From: Parvularcula sp. BBD 1991-13
GTDB lineage: Bacteria > Pseudomonadota > Alphaproteobacteria > Caulobacterales > Parvularculaceae
Length of the DNA stretch: 33,388 nucleotides
Reading direction: 5' to 3'
NCBI GenBank assembly: GCA_001657385.1
Contig: LYSZ01000016.1
Coordinates: 1 to 33,388, forward strand
In this document: piece by piece, positions 1-10,011 of the stretch
How positions within the stretch are numbered: the stretch's first letter is position 1
Layout: every line of letters begins with the position of its first letter
Program-made: the position numbers and the translations under genes
The notes under the pieces: generated by a model
Databases searched by the model: none
Seen by the model: only the letters and a program-made list of their open reading frames with translations
What the model was told of the DNA's origin: nothing

Positions 1-47
1 CCCCTTGACCCCCAGTCAAGTGCGCTACCAGGCTGCGCTACGCTCCG
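1..47 (-). tRNA. tRNA-Pro (anticodon GGG), 3' part beyond the window edge
   Basis: Read on the minus strand from position 47, the sequence has a CGGAGCG acceptor strand, a D-arm (GCGC...GCGC with AGCCTGGTA) and an anticodon arm CTTGA-CTGGGGG-TCAAG, which gives anticodon GGG. The variable region, T-arm and 3' acceptor strand lie left of position 1. It stands downstream of merR and ihfA on the same strand, a common alphaproteobacterial arrangement. The visible half has no mismatches in its stems. Confidence 0.93.
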
Positions 48-92
48 ACCCGGCGGCGAAAGGGCGATGCGCCTTTCCCCGCGAAGGCGCGG

Positions 93-121
93 ACTATAGG
101 CGCGGCGCCCGCACGCCGCAA
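93..121 (-). promoter_or_regulatory. Candidate promoter of tRNA-Pro
   Basis: On the minus strand there is TATAGT (-10, 93-98) preceded after 17 bp by TTGCGG (-35, 116-121). The -10 matches the sigma-70 consensus at 5 of 6 positions; the -35 keeps only the TTG. Transcription would begin near 86, about 40 nt before the mature tRNA. It was found by eye and not scored against a matrix. Confidence 0.4.
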
Positions 122-227
122 TGGGCGCCGGAGCGCATTTTCGCGTTTCCCGTCGGCGTTTTCTCCTGGCCTTTTCTGTAGGCGGTCGCCGGTCGCGTAT
201 TTGGCGGCGGACCGCCGCCCCCGGCGA

Positions 228-815
228 TCATTCCGTGGCGGCGCCGGTTGGACTGTCCGCCGGTCCGGCGCCGGCATCGGTCGCCTCCGCGTCGATCGCA
301 TCGAGGGCGAGCGTCGCCTCGTCGAGCGCTTCCTGCACTCTTTCGAGACGGGCGAGCAGCGCGGTCAGCACCCGGCGCACCTGGGGCGACATGTCCGCGG
401 CGTCAAGCGCCCGGGCGTCATGCCCGTCGCCGGCGCCGTTGGCCCGCCCGTCCGCTGCGCTGTCCGCCGCACCGTCCGGCCGCGGAACGTCGCCGCCGTC
501 TTCGTCGAACACCGGGCGCACGTCCACCGGCGCCCCCGCCGCCGCGCGTCGTCCGAGTTCGGAGACGTATTTGACGCCTTCGTCCTTGAAGATCTTCTGC
601 ACCCCCTTGGTGGTGTAGCGCTGATCGTAGAGGAGCACGCGAATGCCCCTGAGCAGGTCGATGTCGAGGGGCCGGTAATAGCGCCGCCCGCCAGCCCGGC
701 GCATGGGGCGGACCTGCCCGAAGACGTCTTCCCAGTGGCGCAGGACATGTTGCGGGACGTCGAGTTCCTTTGCGGCTTCGGAGATCGTTCGAAAGGCTTC
801 GGCGGATTTGGCCAC
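228..815 (-). CDS. MerR-family transcriptional regulator
   Basis: A 195-residue protein with an N-terminal MerR winged-helix DNA-binding domain (about residues 8-80). The first helices read [20 protein letters not shown], followed by the wing signature [17 protein letters not shown]. No metal-binding cysteines follow, so it is not a classic mercury or copper MerR. The C-terminal half (about 105-195) is Ala/Asp/Gly-rich with one predicted helix rich in Leu and Glu and may mediate dimerisation. The start is a GTG at 815. A MerR-type gene just downstream of ihfA is a recurrent alphaproteobacterial arrangement, but I know of no defined effector. It is separated from ihfA by about 385 bp and a terminator, so it is probably transcribed separately. 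Confidence 0.85.
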   Translation of the reverse strand: MAKSAEAFRTISEAAKELDVPQHVLRHWEDVFGQVRPMRRAGGRRYYRPLDIDLLRGIRVLLYDQRYTTKGVQKIFKDEGVKYVSELGRRAAAGAPVDVRPVFDEDGGDVPRPDGAADSAADGRANGAGDGHDARALDAADMSPQVRRVLTALLARLERVQEALDEATLALDAIDAEATDAGAGPADSPTGAATE

Positions 816-1152
816 GTGCGGTTGTCCAGGTTGTCGGCGTCTGCAATCGTCAGCGCCCGGTTGATCGGCGCCCGGCTCGAAGGCGCCTGGTTTTCATGCG
901 CCCGGTTTCATGCGCCCCTTATCGCAGGGCCCGTTATTGCAGGGCCGCTGGTCGCCGGAGCGACAATAAGCGGGCCGGAACGCGGCGCGAAAACAGGGAG
1001 CCGCATTTTCACACGCCGCCGTTGCGCACGCTGCTCCATAGGCGACGATTGCGCCCAGGGCGCGGCGGGAATAAGGCGCCGCCCGCGGCGGGGCGACGCT
1101 GCGTCTGCGCCGCGCCCGGTTTCATCAGACCCACAAAAATCCGTTTACCTCC
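816..1152. other. Intergenic stretch, no gene seen
   Basis: Between merR and the ihfA terminator I find no coding frame with family resemblance. It holds short direct duplications (TTTCATGCGCCC-like units at about 893-916, and two GCAGGGCC units at about 935-955). The merR promoter must lie here, but no -35/-10 pair stands out. Confidence 0.5.
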
Positions 1153-1192
1153 AAAAACCGCGCCGGCGCCCTCACGCACCGGGCCGGCGCGG
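1153..1192 (-). terminator. Rho-independent terminator of ihfA
   Basis: On the minus strand, 8 nt after the ihfA stop, two perfect 10-bp arms (CCGCGCCGGC, 1183-1192 pairing with 1158-1167) enclose a 15-nt loop and are followed at once by five T (1153-1157). This is a textbook intrinsic terminator and separates ihfA from merR. Confidence 0.8.
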
Positions 1193-1199
1193 GAACAAT

Positions 1200-1517
1200 T
1201 TACTCGGCGGCGTCCGGACGGCGATGGCCGTCATTGATGTGGTCTTTCAGCACGTGAGAGGCGCGAAACGTGACCACCCGCCGAGGTTCGATCGGCACTT
1301 CCTCGCCCGTCTTCGGGTTGCGCCCCATACGGAGCTTCTTGTCCCGGACGGAAAAAGTGCCGAACGATGAGATCTTGACGGTTTCGCCGCGCTCCAGGGA
1401 AGACGAAATTTCCTCCAGGATGCGTTCGACAAAAACCGCCGATTCGTTGCGCGATACGCCGAGGGCGCGATAAACCGCCTCGGTGAGATCGGCGCGCGTT
1501 ACCGTGTTTCCGGACAT
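1200..1517 (-). CDS. ihfA: Integration host factor subunit alpha
   Basis: A 105-residue HU/IHF-fold DNA-bending protein that would pair with IhfB in the nucleoid. The dimerising N-terminal helices (about 5-40) carry [21 protein letters not shown], shown here in part; the core [12 protein letters not shown] precedes the arm tip GRNP (residues 65-68), whose proline intercalates into DNA in this family. The [13 protein letters not shown] segment is typical of IhfA rather than IhfB. Length and position beside a MerR gene support the alpha assignment. It has its own promoter upstream and a strong terminator downstream, so it is likely monocistronic although it follows fabH on the same strand. Confidence 0.95.
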   Translation of the reverse strand: MSGNTVTRADLTEAVYRALGVSRNESAVFVERILEEISSSLERGETVKISSFGTFSVRDKKLRMGRNPKTGEEVPIEPRRVVTFRASHVLKDHINDGHRRPDAAE

Positions 1518-1553
1518 GCGGACTACCTCGATGCTCTCCCCTATCAGGCGATA

Positions 1554-1583
1554 ATGTTAAGCTTAAACAAGCGTTTGGGTCAA
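1554..1583 (-). promoter_or_regulatory. Candidate ihfA promoter with palindromic TTAAGCTTAA
   Basis: On the minus strand TTGACC (-35, 1578-1583; 5 of 6 to consensus) is followed after 18 bp by TAACAT (-10, 1554-1559; 4 of 6). The 10-bp palindrome TTAAGCTTAA (1557-1566) overlaps the -10. This would start ihfA mRNA near 1546, leaving a leader of about 28 nt with a GAGG ribosome-binding sequence before the ATG. Confidence 0.5.
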
Positions 1584-1622
1584 TAAGCCATTGAATTCCA
1601 TTGCCTGTTTTTTAGCTCGCCG

Positions 1623-2597
1623 TCAGGCCCGCATCAGCGCCGCGCCCCAGGTGAGGCCGCCGCCCATCCCCTCGAACAGCACCATGTCGCCCTCGCGGAT
1701 GCGCCCGTCCTCGACGCCGGCGCAATAAGCGAGCGGGATCGAGGCCGCGGACGTATTGCCGTGGCTGGCGATTGTGGAAATCACCTGTTCCGTTCTGAGA
1801 CCCAGCTTGCGCACAACCCCTTGAATGATACGCTGATTGGCCTGGTGAGGCACGAACCAGTCGATATCGTCCATGGCCATCCCCGCTTTTTCCACAACGG
1901 TTTCCATGGCCTGGGAAATGCGCGTCACCGCCTCGCGAAAGACCTTGTTGCCCTGCATGCGCAGATGGCCGGTGGTCTGGGTCGCCGACACGCCGCCGTC
2001 GACATAAAGCAGGTCCACCATGGAGCCGTCGCATCGCAGCTCGCTGCCGAGCACCCCGCGCCCCGCCGCTGCGCGCTCCTCCACCGCTTCAAGGACGAAC
2101 GCCCCGGCCCCGTCGCCGAACAGAACGCAGGTCGTCCGGTCGGTCCAGTCGAGGATGCGCGAGAACGTCTCCGCGCCGATGACGAGAGCGCGGCTGTGCT
2201 GGCCGGACGCGAGGAATTTCTCGGCCGTCGCGAGCGCGTAGACAAAGCCCGTGCAGACCGCCTGAATGTCGAACGCCGCGCCCTGTCGAACGCCGAGTTT
2301 GCCCTGCACGATCGCCGCCGTGGAGGGAAAGGTCAGGTCCGGCGTCGCCGTGGCGACGATGATCAGATCGATGTCGCCGGCGCCCATCCCCGCCGCGGTC
2401 AGCGCCGCCCGCGCCGCCTCGACGGCGAGATCGGAGGTCCTTTCTCCATCCGCGGCCACATGGCGCTCGCGAATGCCGGTCCGCTCGCTGATCCATGCGT
2501 CGCTGGTGTCGACCATTTTCGCGAGATCGTCATTACTCAGCGTTTTCTCGGGCAGATATGCGCCGCATCCTCTGAGTACCGCTTTTTTGAGGCTCAT
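1623..2597 (-). CDS. fabH: 3-oxoacyl-[acyl-carrier-protein] synthase III
   Basis: A 324-residue thiolase-fold enzyme that starts type II fatty-acid synthesis by condensing acetyl-CoA with malonyl-ACP. The catalytic triad is visible: Cys115 in QAVCTGF, His251 in VPHQANQR and Asn281 in SHGNTSAAS. Other family hallmarks are [10 protein letters not shown] near residue 40, [10 protein letters not shown] near 161-170 and the C-terminal [12 protein letters not shown]. Its ATG overlaps the plsX stop by four bases (ATGA), so the two are probably translationally coupled. The plsX-fabH pair is widely conserved, placing acyl-phosphate supply beside initiation of fatty-acid synthesis. Confidence 0.97.
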   Translation of the reverse strand: MSLKKAVLRGCGAYLPEKTLSNDDLAKMVDTSDAWISERTGIRERHVAADGERTSDLAVEAARAALTAAGMGAGDIDLIIVATATPDLTFPSTAAIVQGKLGVRQGAAFDIQAVCTGFVYALATAEKFLASGQHSRALVIGAETFSRILDWTDRTTCVLFGDGAGAFVLEAVEERAAAGRGVLGSELRCDGSMVDLLYVDGGVSATQTTGHLRMQGNKVFREAVTRISQAMETVVEKAGMAMDDIDWFVPHQANQRIIQGVVRKLGLRTEQVISTIASHGNTSAASIPLAYCAGVEDGRIREGDMVLFEGMGGGLTWGAALMRA

Positions 2598-3691
2598 TCC
2601 GCCGCCGCCGTGACTGAAGGGGTTGCGCCGCCGTCGCCGGCGGCCATTGTCTCGCGCCGCCGCATCACCGCGCGGACGGTCTCGGCGACCTCGTCCGTGA
2701 AGGGACGACGCGCAAGGCTGGCGGCCATTTCGACCGCGCTCGCAACGCCGCGCGCATCCGCGCCGCCATGACTCTTGACCACGATGCCGTTCAGGCCGAG
2801 GAACACGCCGCCATTGACCGAGGACGGATCAATGCGATCCTTCAGCTTGCGCAGGCCGGGCATCATCATCATCGCCCCGAGCTTTGCGTTCAGCGTCCCG
2901 GTGAGCGCCTCCTTCACCCAGCCGCCGACAAGGCGCGCTGCGCCTTCCGCCGATTTGAGCGCGATATTGCCGGTAAAGCCGTCCGTGACCACCACGTCGG
3001 CCTCGCCCTTGGAAATCCCGTCGCCCTCGATGAAGCCCTTGAACGCCATCTCCGGGTCCGCCTCGCGCAGGACGCGCGCCGCGGTGCGGATAAGCTCGTG
3101 TCCCTTCAGGTCTTCCGAGCCGACATTGAGGAGACCGACCGAGGGCTTGGCCTCGCCCGTCAGCGCGCGGAAGAACGCCTCGCCCATGATGGCGAACTGA
3201 ACGAGCTGGTTTTCGTCCGCCTCCACATTCGCGCCGACATCGAGCACGACCGTGCGCCCGCGCGGGGTCGGCCACAGGGCGGAAATCGCGGGCCGGTCGA
3301 CGCCGTCGATCATTTCCAGATGCTTTTTCGCCACCGCCATCAGCGCGCCGGTGTTGCCGCCGGAGATCACCGCATGGGCGGCGCCGGCCTTCACCGCCTC
3401 GACCGCGGCCCACATGGAGGTGTCCTGGCCGCGCCGCAGCACGTGCATCGGCTTGTCGGTCATCGCCACCGCGCCGGCGGCGTGGCGGATTTGCGATCCC
3501 GCCAGGACTTTTCTTTCGGCGATCAGCGGCGACAGCGTCGCCTCGTCGCCGAAAAACACGAACCGCGCGCCCAGACGCGCCGCCGCGCGCGCCGCGCCGT
3601 CGATCACCGGCTGCGGCCCGGCGTCGCCGCCCATGGCGTCGATCGCCAGCACCAGCGGCGGTCCCTCCCTATGCTGCTCAATCGTCGTCAA
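2594..3691 (-). CDS. plsX: Phosphate acyltransferase PlsX
   Basis: Makes acyl-phosphate from acyl-ACP for phospholipid synthesis; a peripheral membrane enzyme in known members. Family marks include [12 protein letters not shown] near the start, [12 protein letters not shown] in the middle, [18 protein letters not shown], and [13 protein letters not shown]. The reading frame opens at a TTG (3691), which gives 365 residues. A GTG at 3652, preceded by GGGAGGG, is an alternative start much closer to the conserved core and would give 352 residues. It is followed directly by fabH with a 4-bp overlap. A 115-bp gap separates it from the DUF177 gene, which contains an AT-rich tract but no clear promoter. 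Confidence 0.95.
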   Translation of the reverse strand: MTTIEQHREGPPLVLAIDAMGGDAGPQPVIDGAARAAARLGARFVFFGDEATLSPLIAERKVLAGSQIRHAAGAVAMTDKPMHVLRRGQDTSMWAAVEAVKAGAAHAVISGGNTGALMAVAKKHLEMIDGVDRPAISALWPTPRGRTVVLDVGANVEADENQLVQFAIMGEAFFRALTGEAKPSVGLLNVGSEDLKGHELIRTAARVLREADPEMAFKGFIEGDGISKGEADVVVTDGFTGNIALKSAEGAARLVGGWVKEALTGTLNAKLGAMMMMPGLRKLKDRIDPSSVNGGVFLGLNGIVVKSHGGADARGVASAVEMAASLARRPFTDEVAETVRAVMRRRETMAAGDGGATPSVTAAAE

Positions 3692-3806
3692 CTCGCATCA
3701 GCTCCCATCGCGCCGGCGGAGAATATGAGCGCCCGCCGCGGCTTGCAACGCACGCAAGCGATCATTTTCCCATCATGCAATATCGGTTATAAGATTTTGA
3801 TCTTGT

Positions 3807-4406
3807 TTAACTTTCCTCTATCCTGGCGGCAAGATCGGCGAATGGCGAAACAGGCCCGTCCTCGCCATACCGCGCCGCGAGGCTTTCCGCCCCCGGCTTG
3901 CGCGGAAACGGATCCATAGCGAGGGAGAGTTGCTGGGTGAGGAACTCGCCGAGGTCGAACACGTCTTCCTCGTGAACTTCCGGCGCGTCCCAGTCCTCGG
4001 CAGCCTGTTCCGTCCCGGCGTCCGTCTCGCCGCCCGACGCCGCCGCGCCGGCGTCAGGCCGGGCGCGCAGGAAAACGACGTCGAAGGGGTCCTCAACCGT
4101 CTCGGTCATTTCCTCCAGGCTGGCGACGCATTCGCGCGTCAGCGCCGCGCGCAGGACGCCCGTCGCCCGGATTTCCGCTTTCGTCACCGCAAGCTCGACG
4201 TCGCCCTCGAGGCGCTCCACCGCCGGGACCCGAAGACGCGCCGCGATGCGGGCGCGCGCCGGCGCATCGGCTTCGAGGCGGAAGCGCTTGCTGCGTCCGC
4301 AAAGGGCGCGAACGTCCTGGGGCGCGCTGAATTCGGGCGCGGCGGGCTCCGGACCGGCGGGCCCGTCAGGATCCGCGGGGCCGTTGGAATCTACGGGATC
4401 GCTCAC
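3807..4406 (-). CDS. DUF177/YceD-family protein
   Basis: A 199-residue acidic cytoplasmic protein of the DUF177 (YceD) family, linked in other bacteria to 23S rRNA processing and usually found near rpmF, plsX and fabH. Recognisable parts are the ECVASLEEMTETVEDPFDVVF block and the closing region EVHEEDVFDLGEFLTQQLSLAMDPFPRK-like segment (quoted in part: DLGEFLTQQLSLAMDPFPRK). No catalytic motif is expected. The N-terminal 25 residues are Pro/Asp/Gly-rich and disordered-looking. Its start overlaps the stop of the upstream bc1 chaperone gene by four bases. rpmF itself is not between it and plsX here. Confidence 0.85.
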   Translation of the reverse strand: MSDPVDSNGPADPDGPAGPEPAAPEFSAPQDVRALCGRSKRFRLEADAPARARIAARLRVPAVERLEGDVELAVTKAEIRATGVLRAALTRECVASLEEMTETVEDPFDVVFLRARPDAGAAASGGETDAGTEQAAEDWDAPEVHEEDVFDLGEFLTQQLSLAMDPFPRKPGAESLAARYGEDGPVSPFADLAARIEES

Positions 4407-5032
4407 GGCGTCTCCCCGGCGCTTTCCGGCGCGCGCCCCGAAGCGCCCCCCAATTCGCCTTTCGCTGCGTCTTCCTGCGCGGCGATCGCGGCCGCCACCA
4501 ACGGGCCGGCCTCGGGGAACCGCACCACCCCGCCGGCCAGCCGGGCCGGCGGCTGCGCGTCGATGGCGGCCGCCGCGGCGCGCATGTAAAAGGCGAGTCG
4601 CGCGGCGGCCGGCGACGCCTCGTCGGCGAAGATATTGCGGCCGAGGGCCGCCGCCAGGGCGCCCTCGGCGGCGTCGGGGCCGAGCGCGTCCTCGTAAGCG
4701 CCGACGCGGCCGTAGAAATTTTCCGCCATCTTGCGGATCTTCTTGCCGATGGAAAGATCGCCCACCCCCAGCTCGCGCAGGCTGTCGTCCATGTTCTGAA
4801 ACATCACGTCGAACAGTTTCTGGGCGACCGCCCTCGCCGCCTGGTCGTCGCCCTTGAGACGGCGCAGGATGAGATAGACATGCAGGGTCACCTGCTCGAA
4901 GCGGCCCTCCACCGTGTCCGGCGCGCCGAGCCGCTCGTACAGGACGGGCTCGCGCGCCTGATCCACGGCGGCGGCGTAAAGCGCCGAGGCGGCGTCGAGG
5001 GCGGGATCTTTTTTGAAGAACGACAGGATCAT
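4403..5032 (-). CDS. Ubiquinol-cytochrome c chaperone family protein (CBP3-like)
   Basis: A 209-residue protein of the CBP3/UQCC family, which in mitochondria and alphaproteobacteria assists assembly of cytochrome b in complex III. The family core spans about residues 15-125, with the block REPVLYERLGAPDTVEGRFE, the helix TLHVYLILRRLKG, and FQNMDDSLRELGVGDLSIGK followed by KMAENFYGR. It has no signal peptide, as expected for a protein acting at the inner face of the membrane. It is the first gene of a probable chaperone-DUF177 transcription unit and is divergent from bamE, the usual arrangement in this class. Confidence 0.88.
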   Translation of the reverse strand: MILSFFKKDPALDAASALYAAAVDQAREPVLYERLGAPDTVEGRFEQVTLHVYLILRRLKGDDQAARAVAQKLFDVMFQNMDDSLRELGVGDLSIGKKIRKMAENFYGRVGAYEDALGPDAAEGALAAALGRNIFADEASPAAARLAFYMRAAAAAIDAQPPARLAGGVVRFPEAGPLVAAAIAAQEDAAKGELGGASGRAPESAGETP

Positions 5033-5240
5033 GGTTACCGATAGGCTAAATCAATCACCAGCATTTGCAGAACCGCGAGATCGCTGGTATCGGTTGGGAA
5101 GTATTGGCGAAGCGTCTTGCGATCAAGTCCTTCTTTTGCCGATCTTGTCCGAGATCGCCCCCAGGGATGCGTCCTGTCGAGGGGCGTCCGGGGACCTTGG
5201 ACAAGCCCGGGACAAAAAATGCCGGGACAGGAGGAAGGTC

Positions 5241-5285
5241 GACAAAGATCGCTGAGACAAAGATCGCTGAGACAAAGGTCGCTGA
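5241..5285. repeat. Three 15-bp tandem repeats in the bamE leader region
   Basis: The unit GACAAAGATCGCTGA occurs at 5241-5255 and 5256-5270 exactly and at 5271-5285 with one change (A to G). It lies in the divergent region between the bc1 chaperone gene and bamE, 63 bp before the bamE start. Being 15 bp long it keeps frame, but the frame across it resembles no known protein. Confidence 0.9.
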
Positions 5286-5347
5286 AAAAGGCGCGGCAAG
5301 GGGGCCGCCGCGCGCCCGGATATAGGGTCACACGTCGCGAGGGTAAA

Positions 5348-5809
5348 ATGACGGCAAGGGTTTTTGTTCTGCTGGGAGCGGTCCTGATGCTCCAGGCCTG
5401 CGTGTCGGTGCGCACCAGCCACGGCTACATTCTGGAGCGCGACCAGACTGCGCTGACGGCGGAGCCGGGCTTCGACACCAAGGAAAGCGTCCTCGCCAAG
5501 TTCGGCGAGCCGTCGATGATCGGCGTCATCGACCGCAACGCCTGGTACTATCTCAACTCGACCGACACCGCGCGCGCTTTTTTCAAGCCGAAAACCCAGC
5601 GCCGAAACGTCGTCGCGTTCTACTTCGACGAAGAGGGCGCGGTCTCCGACGTCGAACGGTTCTCGCTTGAGGACGGCGACAATGTGCGCATCGTCTCGCG
5701 CGTGACGCCCACCCGTGGCAAGGAGTTGAATTTCTGGGAGCAACTGCTCGGCAATGTCGGCCAGCTGCCCGCCGGCATCGGCCAGGAAGGCCCGGTTCCG
5801 GGCCAGTAA
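5348..5809 (+). CDS. bamE: Outer-membrane assembly lipoprotein BamE (SmpA/OmlA)
   Basis: A 153-residue lipoprotein of the BAM complex, which inserts beta-barrel proteins in the outer membrane. The first 18 residues form a lipoprotein signal with the lipobox LQAC, lipidated on Cys18. The mature part has the SmpA/OmlA fold: GYILERDQ, then the helix KESVLAKFGEPSM and the strands NAWYYLNS and RRNVVAFYFDEEGAVSDVER-like (quoted in part: NVVAFYFDEEGAVSDVERF). I chose the ATG at 5348 because it puts the signal peptide at the N-terminus; the frame remains open upstream into the tandem repeats, but that would bury the signal. A GGCCCGG-TT-CCGGGCC inverted repeat (5789-5804) overlaps its last codons. 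Confidence 0.9.
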   Translation: MTARVFVLLGAVLMLQACVSVRTSHGYILERDQTALTAEPGFDTKESVLAKFGEPSMIGVIDRNAWYYLNSTDTARAFFKPKTQRRNVVAFYFDEEGAVSDVERFSLEDGDNVRIVSRVTPTRGKELNFWEQLLGNVGQLPAGIGQEGPVPGQ

Positions 5810-5821
5810 GGCGCGCGCGCC
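5789..5821. terminator. Hairpins at the 3' end of bamE (no T tract)
   Basis: Two self-complementary sequences follow each other: GGCCCGG-TT-CCGGGCC (5789-5804, inside the last bamE codons) and the 12-bp palindrome GGCGCGCGCGCC (5810-5821, just after the stop). bamE and thiL converge here, so a termination role is reasonable, but neither hairpin is followed by a run of T. Confidence 0.4.
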
Positions 5822-5892
5822 GGAAGCGTCCGGATCGCCCCCGCCGCCGCGAATAAATCTTTATACAGACAATAAACGGCGGATAACGCCCG

Positions 5893-6885
5893 TCACGCGC
5901 CGTCCCGCCCGAAGTGATCGAACCCTTGCGAAGCGCAGGCGATCTCTCGGCCCGTTTCATCGAGCAGCGCCGCCCCCTCGCCGCGCTTCAGGGCGCCGAT
6001 GCGCGTCACCTCCGTGCGCGACGCTTTCGCCGCCACCATCACCGACCGGCGCAGTTCCGGCGGGGCGGCGAACAGGATCTCGTAATCGTCGCCGAACCCG
6101 GCGAGCGCGGCAAGCGCCTTCCAGCGGTTCGTCTGGGTCGCGATCCACGCGCCCGCCGCCGCCGAGCGGGGTATCGAGACCGCGTCGATTTCCGCGCGCA
6201 GGCCGCTCGCCCGCGCCAGGTGGCCGGCGTCGGCGACGAGCCCGTCGGAGACGTCGATCGCCGCGGTGGCGAACCCCGCCAGCGCCGCGCCCAGGACAAG
6301 GCGCGGTTCCGGCAGGTGATAGCGCCCGGCGAGGGACGCCTTGTCCACGGGGGTCAGGCGGATTTCCTTTTTCAACACGGCCAGGCCGAGCCCGGCGTCG
6401 CCGATCGCGCCGGAAACGTAAAGGTCGTCGCCGGCGCGCGCGCCGCCGCGGGGCGTGACCCCCTGTTTCGGCGGCGTTCCGAACAGGGTCGCCGAGAGGG
6501 TCAGCGGGCCGGCCTTGGACGAGTGCCTTGTCGTGTCGCCGCCGTACAGCGCGATGCGGAACTGCGCCTGATCCTCACGCAGACCATCGGCGAACTGAGC
6601 GATCTGGTCGCGCGTCGCGCCCGCCGGCCAGGCGCAGCCGAGGAAATAGCCGATCGGCTTGGCGCCCTTCGCCGCGAGGTCGGACAGATTGACCCTGAGC
6701 AGCTTGCGCGCCACCAGGTCGAGCGGATCGCGCGGCAGGAAATGCACCCCGGCGATCATCATGTCCTTGGAGACGACGAACGGCCCCGTCCCGGTCAGCG
6801 CCGCATCGTCCGTCAGTCCGAACGCGCCCGGCGCGTCCGCCGACAGGGGCGCGAAATGCTCGCGAATGATGTCGAACTCGCTCAT
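5893..6885 (-). CDS. thiL: Thiamine-monophosphate kinase
   Basis: Phosphorylates thiamine monophosphate to the active cofactor thiamine diphosphate. The 330-residue protein has the PurM/ThiL fold: the metal-binding LTDDAAL (24-30, in place of the more usual GDDAAV), KDMMIAGVHF, the NLSDLAAKGAKP motif, LYGGDTTR, and AIDVSDGLVADAGHL in the second half. It is the last gene of the glyA-nrdR-nusB-thiL run, starting 15 bp after nusB ends. I saw no TPP riboswitch before the operon. It converges on bamE. Confidence 0.95.
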   Translation of the reverse strand: MSEFDIIREHFAPLSADAPGAFGLTDDAALTGTGPFVVSKDMMIAGVHFLPRDPLDLVARKLLRVNLSDLAAKGAKPIGYFLGCAWPAGATRDQIAQFADGLREDQAQFRIALYGGDTTRHSSKAGPLTLSATLFGTPPKQGVTPRGGARAGDDLYVSGAIGDAGLGLAVLKKEIRLTPVDKASLAGRYHLPEPRLVLGAALAGFATAAIDVSDGLVADAGHLARASGLRAEIDAVSIPRSAAAGAWIATQTNRWKALAALAGFGDDYEILFAAPPELRRSVMVAAKASRTEVTRIGALKRGEGAALLDETGREIACASQGFDHFGRDGA

Positions 6886-6900
6886 CAGCCGTCAGCCCCG

Positions 6901-7473
6901 TCAGCCGTCTGCATCGGCCTTTCCGGAGGCGGCCGGATCGGAAGACGCCGCAGCTGGCATCTCGTCCTCGCGGGCGGCGCGCGCCGCCCTGTCGAGAACG
7001 CCGTTGACGAAGGCCGGCTCGTCGCCGCTGAAAAAGGCGTTGGCGATGTTCATGTACTCGTCGATCACCACCCTGGCCGGCACGTCCGGGCGGCGGATAA
7101 GCTCGTAAAGCCCGGCGCGCAGGATCGCCCTGGCGGTCGCGTCGATCCGCGCCAGCCGCCAGCCCGCCGCCAGGCTGCGCTCCAGGTAGCCGTCAAGGCG
7201 GCCCTGCGCCTCGACCGCGCCGCGCAGAATGTCGCCGAAAAACGCCGCATCGGCCTTGTGGAGGATTTCCCCGTCCACCTCGCCGCCGAGACGGTGATCC
7301 CGGAACTCGCGGATCGTCGCCTCGACCCCCTGCCCGGCGGTCTCCATCTGGTAGAGCGCCTGCACCGCGGCGAGCCGCGCGGCGGACCGCGCCGGCGCGC
7401 CGGCGTCCGGCTTGTCGCCGCGCGCCTTGCGCGGGCCTGAAGGCTTGTCGTCGGGGGCGGCTAGGCTCATCAC
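6901..7473 (-). CDS. nusB: Transcription antitermination factor NusB
   Basis: An all-helical RNA-binding protein that joins NusE (S10) on boxA for rRNA antitermination. The 190-residue product has a disordered N-terminus (about 1-28, Lys/Arg/Gly-rich) before the NusB domain, which opens with [13 protein letters not shown] and ends with [26 protein letters not shown] (quoted here in part: [10 protein letters not shown] and PAFVNGVLD). The first ATG overlaps the nrdR stop by four bases; the second codon is also ATG. Next to thiL it follows the usual order, but the riboflavin genes that often lie between nrdR and nusB are absent. Confidence 0.95.
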   Translation of the reverse strand: MMSLAAPDDKPSGPRKARGDKPDAGAPARSAARLAAVQALYQMETAGQGVEATIREFRDHRLGGEVDGEILHKADAAFFGDILRGAVEAQGRLDGYLERSLAAGWRLARIDATARAILRAGLYELIRRPDVPARVVIDEYMNIANAFFSGDEPAFVNGVLDRAARAAREDEMPAAASSDPAASGKADADG

Positions 7474-8126
7474 TCGGCCCGTTCCTTGCGCTTTGAGGTG
7501 CGATTTGGCGTGCGGTTTGCGCCGCGGCCGGACGTTCTGTCGGATGGGCGCTCCGCGGCGTTTTCGTCATGTGCGCCGCCGGAAGCGCCATGGCCAGCCC
7601 TTTCGCCGGCGTCGTCGGCAAGGCTGTCGGGGACGGCGGAACCGGCGCCTTCCCCGCCCGCGCGCAGGGCGCGCTCGGCGTCGTCGAGGCCGCCGAGAAA
7701 CTGCTCGAAATCCCTCGCCTCACGGAAATTCTTGTAGACGGACGCATAACGCACATAGGCGACGTCATCGAGCTTGGCGAGCCCTTCCATCACCAGTTCG
7801 CCGATTTTCTTGGAGGCGACCTCGGCCTCGCCCATGGATTCAAGCTGGCGGACGATGCCGGACGCCATCTGCTCGATGCTTTCGGGATCGACGTCGCGCT
7901 TGCGCGTGGCGATGAGGATCGAGCGCATCAGCTTGTCGCGGTCGAAGGCGGCTTTCTTGCCGGTGCTTTTGACGACGAACAGCTCGCGCAGCTGCACCCG
8001 CTCGAACGTCGTGAACCGTCCGCCGCATGCGGAGCATTCGCGACGGCGGCGAACAGAGGCGCCGTCCTCCGCGGGGCGGGAGTCCTTTACCTGTGTTTCG
8101 TCGCTGCCGCAGAAAGGACACCGCAT
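7470..8126 (-). CDS. nrdR: Transcriptional repressor NrdR with long C-terminal tail
   Basis: NrdR senses ATP/dATP and represses ribonucleotide reductase genes. The zinc ribbon CPFC...CSAC is at residues 3-34, with [19 protein letters not shown], followed by the ATP-cone domain (about 48-140: [20 protein letters not shown] and [20 protein letters not shown]). The usual protein ends near residue 150-160. Here about 65 further residues, rich in Gly, Ala, Ser, Arg and Asp, lead to 218. This tail looks disordered and has no motif I recognise. The gene follows glyA after 33 bp and overlaps nusB by four, so it is co-transcribed with both. Confidence 0.94.
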   Translation of the reverse strand: MRCPFCGSDETQVKDSRPAEDGASVRRRRECSACGGRFTTFERVQLRELFVVKSTGKKAAFDRDKLMRSILIATRKRDVDPESIEQMASGIVRQLESMGEAEVASKKIGELVMEGLAKLDDVAYVRYASVYKNFREARDFEQFLGGLDDAERALRAGGEGAGSAVPDSLADDAGERAGHGASGGAHDENAAERPSDRTSGRGANRTPNRTSKRKERAE

Positions 8127-8159
8127 CCCGTTCGCCTCACCTGTTTTTCGTTACGGCCG

Positions 8160-9455
<1,296 letters not shown>

Positions 9456-10011
9456 GGACGCGCTCCTTCCGCTTTTTCGTCCGGATTTTTTTGGGCCCTC
9501 CCAAGACCGGGCGATGGGGCTCATATACGCGCGCCGCGCCGCGACGGCAATGCGGCCCCCGCGCGCGTCGCGCGAGCCGGCGCCGCTCGCCGACACCCTC
9601 TTGAACCGGCGTTTTTATTATTGTTACCAACCTGTAAAACTGGTAAGATCCATGTGATCATAGAGTTTTAAGAAATACTACTTTAAAATCTTCGCAATAT
9701 TACTTAAATGAATACAGCAACATGTTGCGCACGGAGAAAAAACGATGAAAATCAGATAATTGTCACGTTTTCAAGAATGAAAACGATTATTGCCCGCCAC
9801 GGAGGTCACGGCCTTCCTTATCCGGCGCGCCGCCTCGGCGTCCGGTCAACGGGGGTCGAACCAACGGGACGAGCACAAAGGAAGAAAAGAGTTTGCGACA
9901 GAAAGTTGTGATGATGACGCTTGATTTTCCGCAAGCAACTGATTAGCGCATGGAAGACTTGGGAGGGTCTTTCTATTTTGGGAATAAAGCCGAACGAGGG
10001 CGTTCCGCCTG
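9456..10011. other. AT-rich regulatory region between glyA and mucR
   Basis: More than 550 bp without a convincing gene. From about 9605 to 9785 it is markedly AT-rich against a GC-rich background, with repeated TTAA/TTTAAA steps and a 6-bp inverted repeat TTACCA...TGGTAA (about 9621-9643). MucR-family proteins are known to prefer AT-rich sites with T-A steps, so autoregulation through this stretch is plausible. A possible mucR promoter is TTGGGA (9959-9964), 18 bp, AATAAA (9983-9988). Confidence 0.5.

Noticed and set aside
5914-7440. Plus-strand open frame of about 508 codons over thiL and nusB
   Set aside because: Antisense shadow; Arg/Gly/Asp-rich with no family resemblance.
9660-9715. 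CtrA binding sites (TTAA-N7-TTAA) before mucR
   Set aside because: Several TTAA half-sites exist but their spacings are 11 and 17, not 7.
9708-9911. 67-codon plus-strand frame in the AT-rich region before mucR
   Set aside because: No ribosome-binding site and protein-unlike composition; better explained as regulatory DNA.
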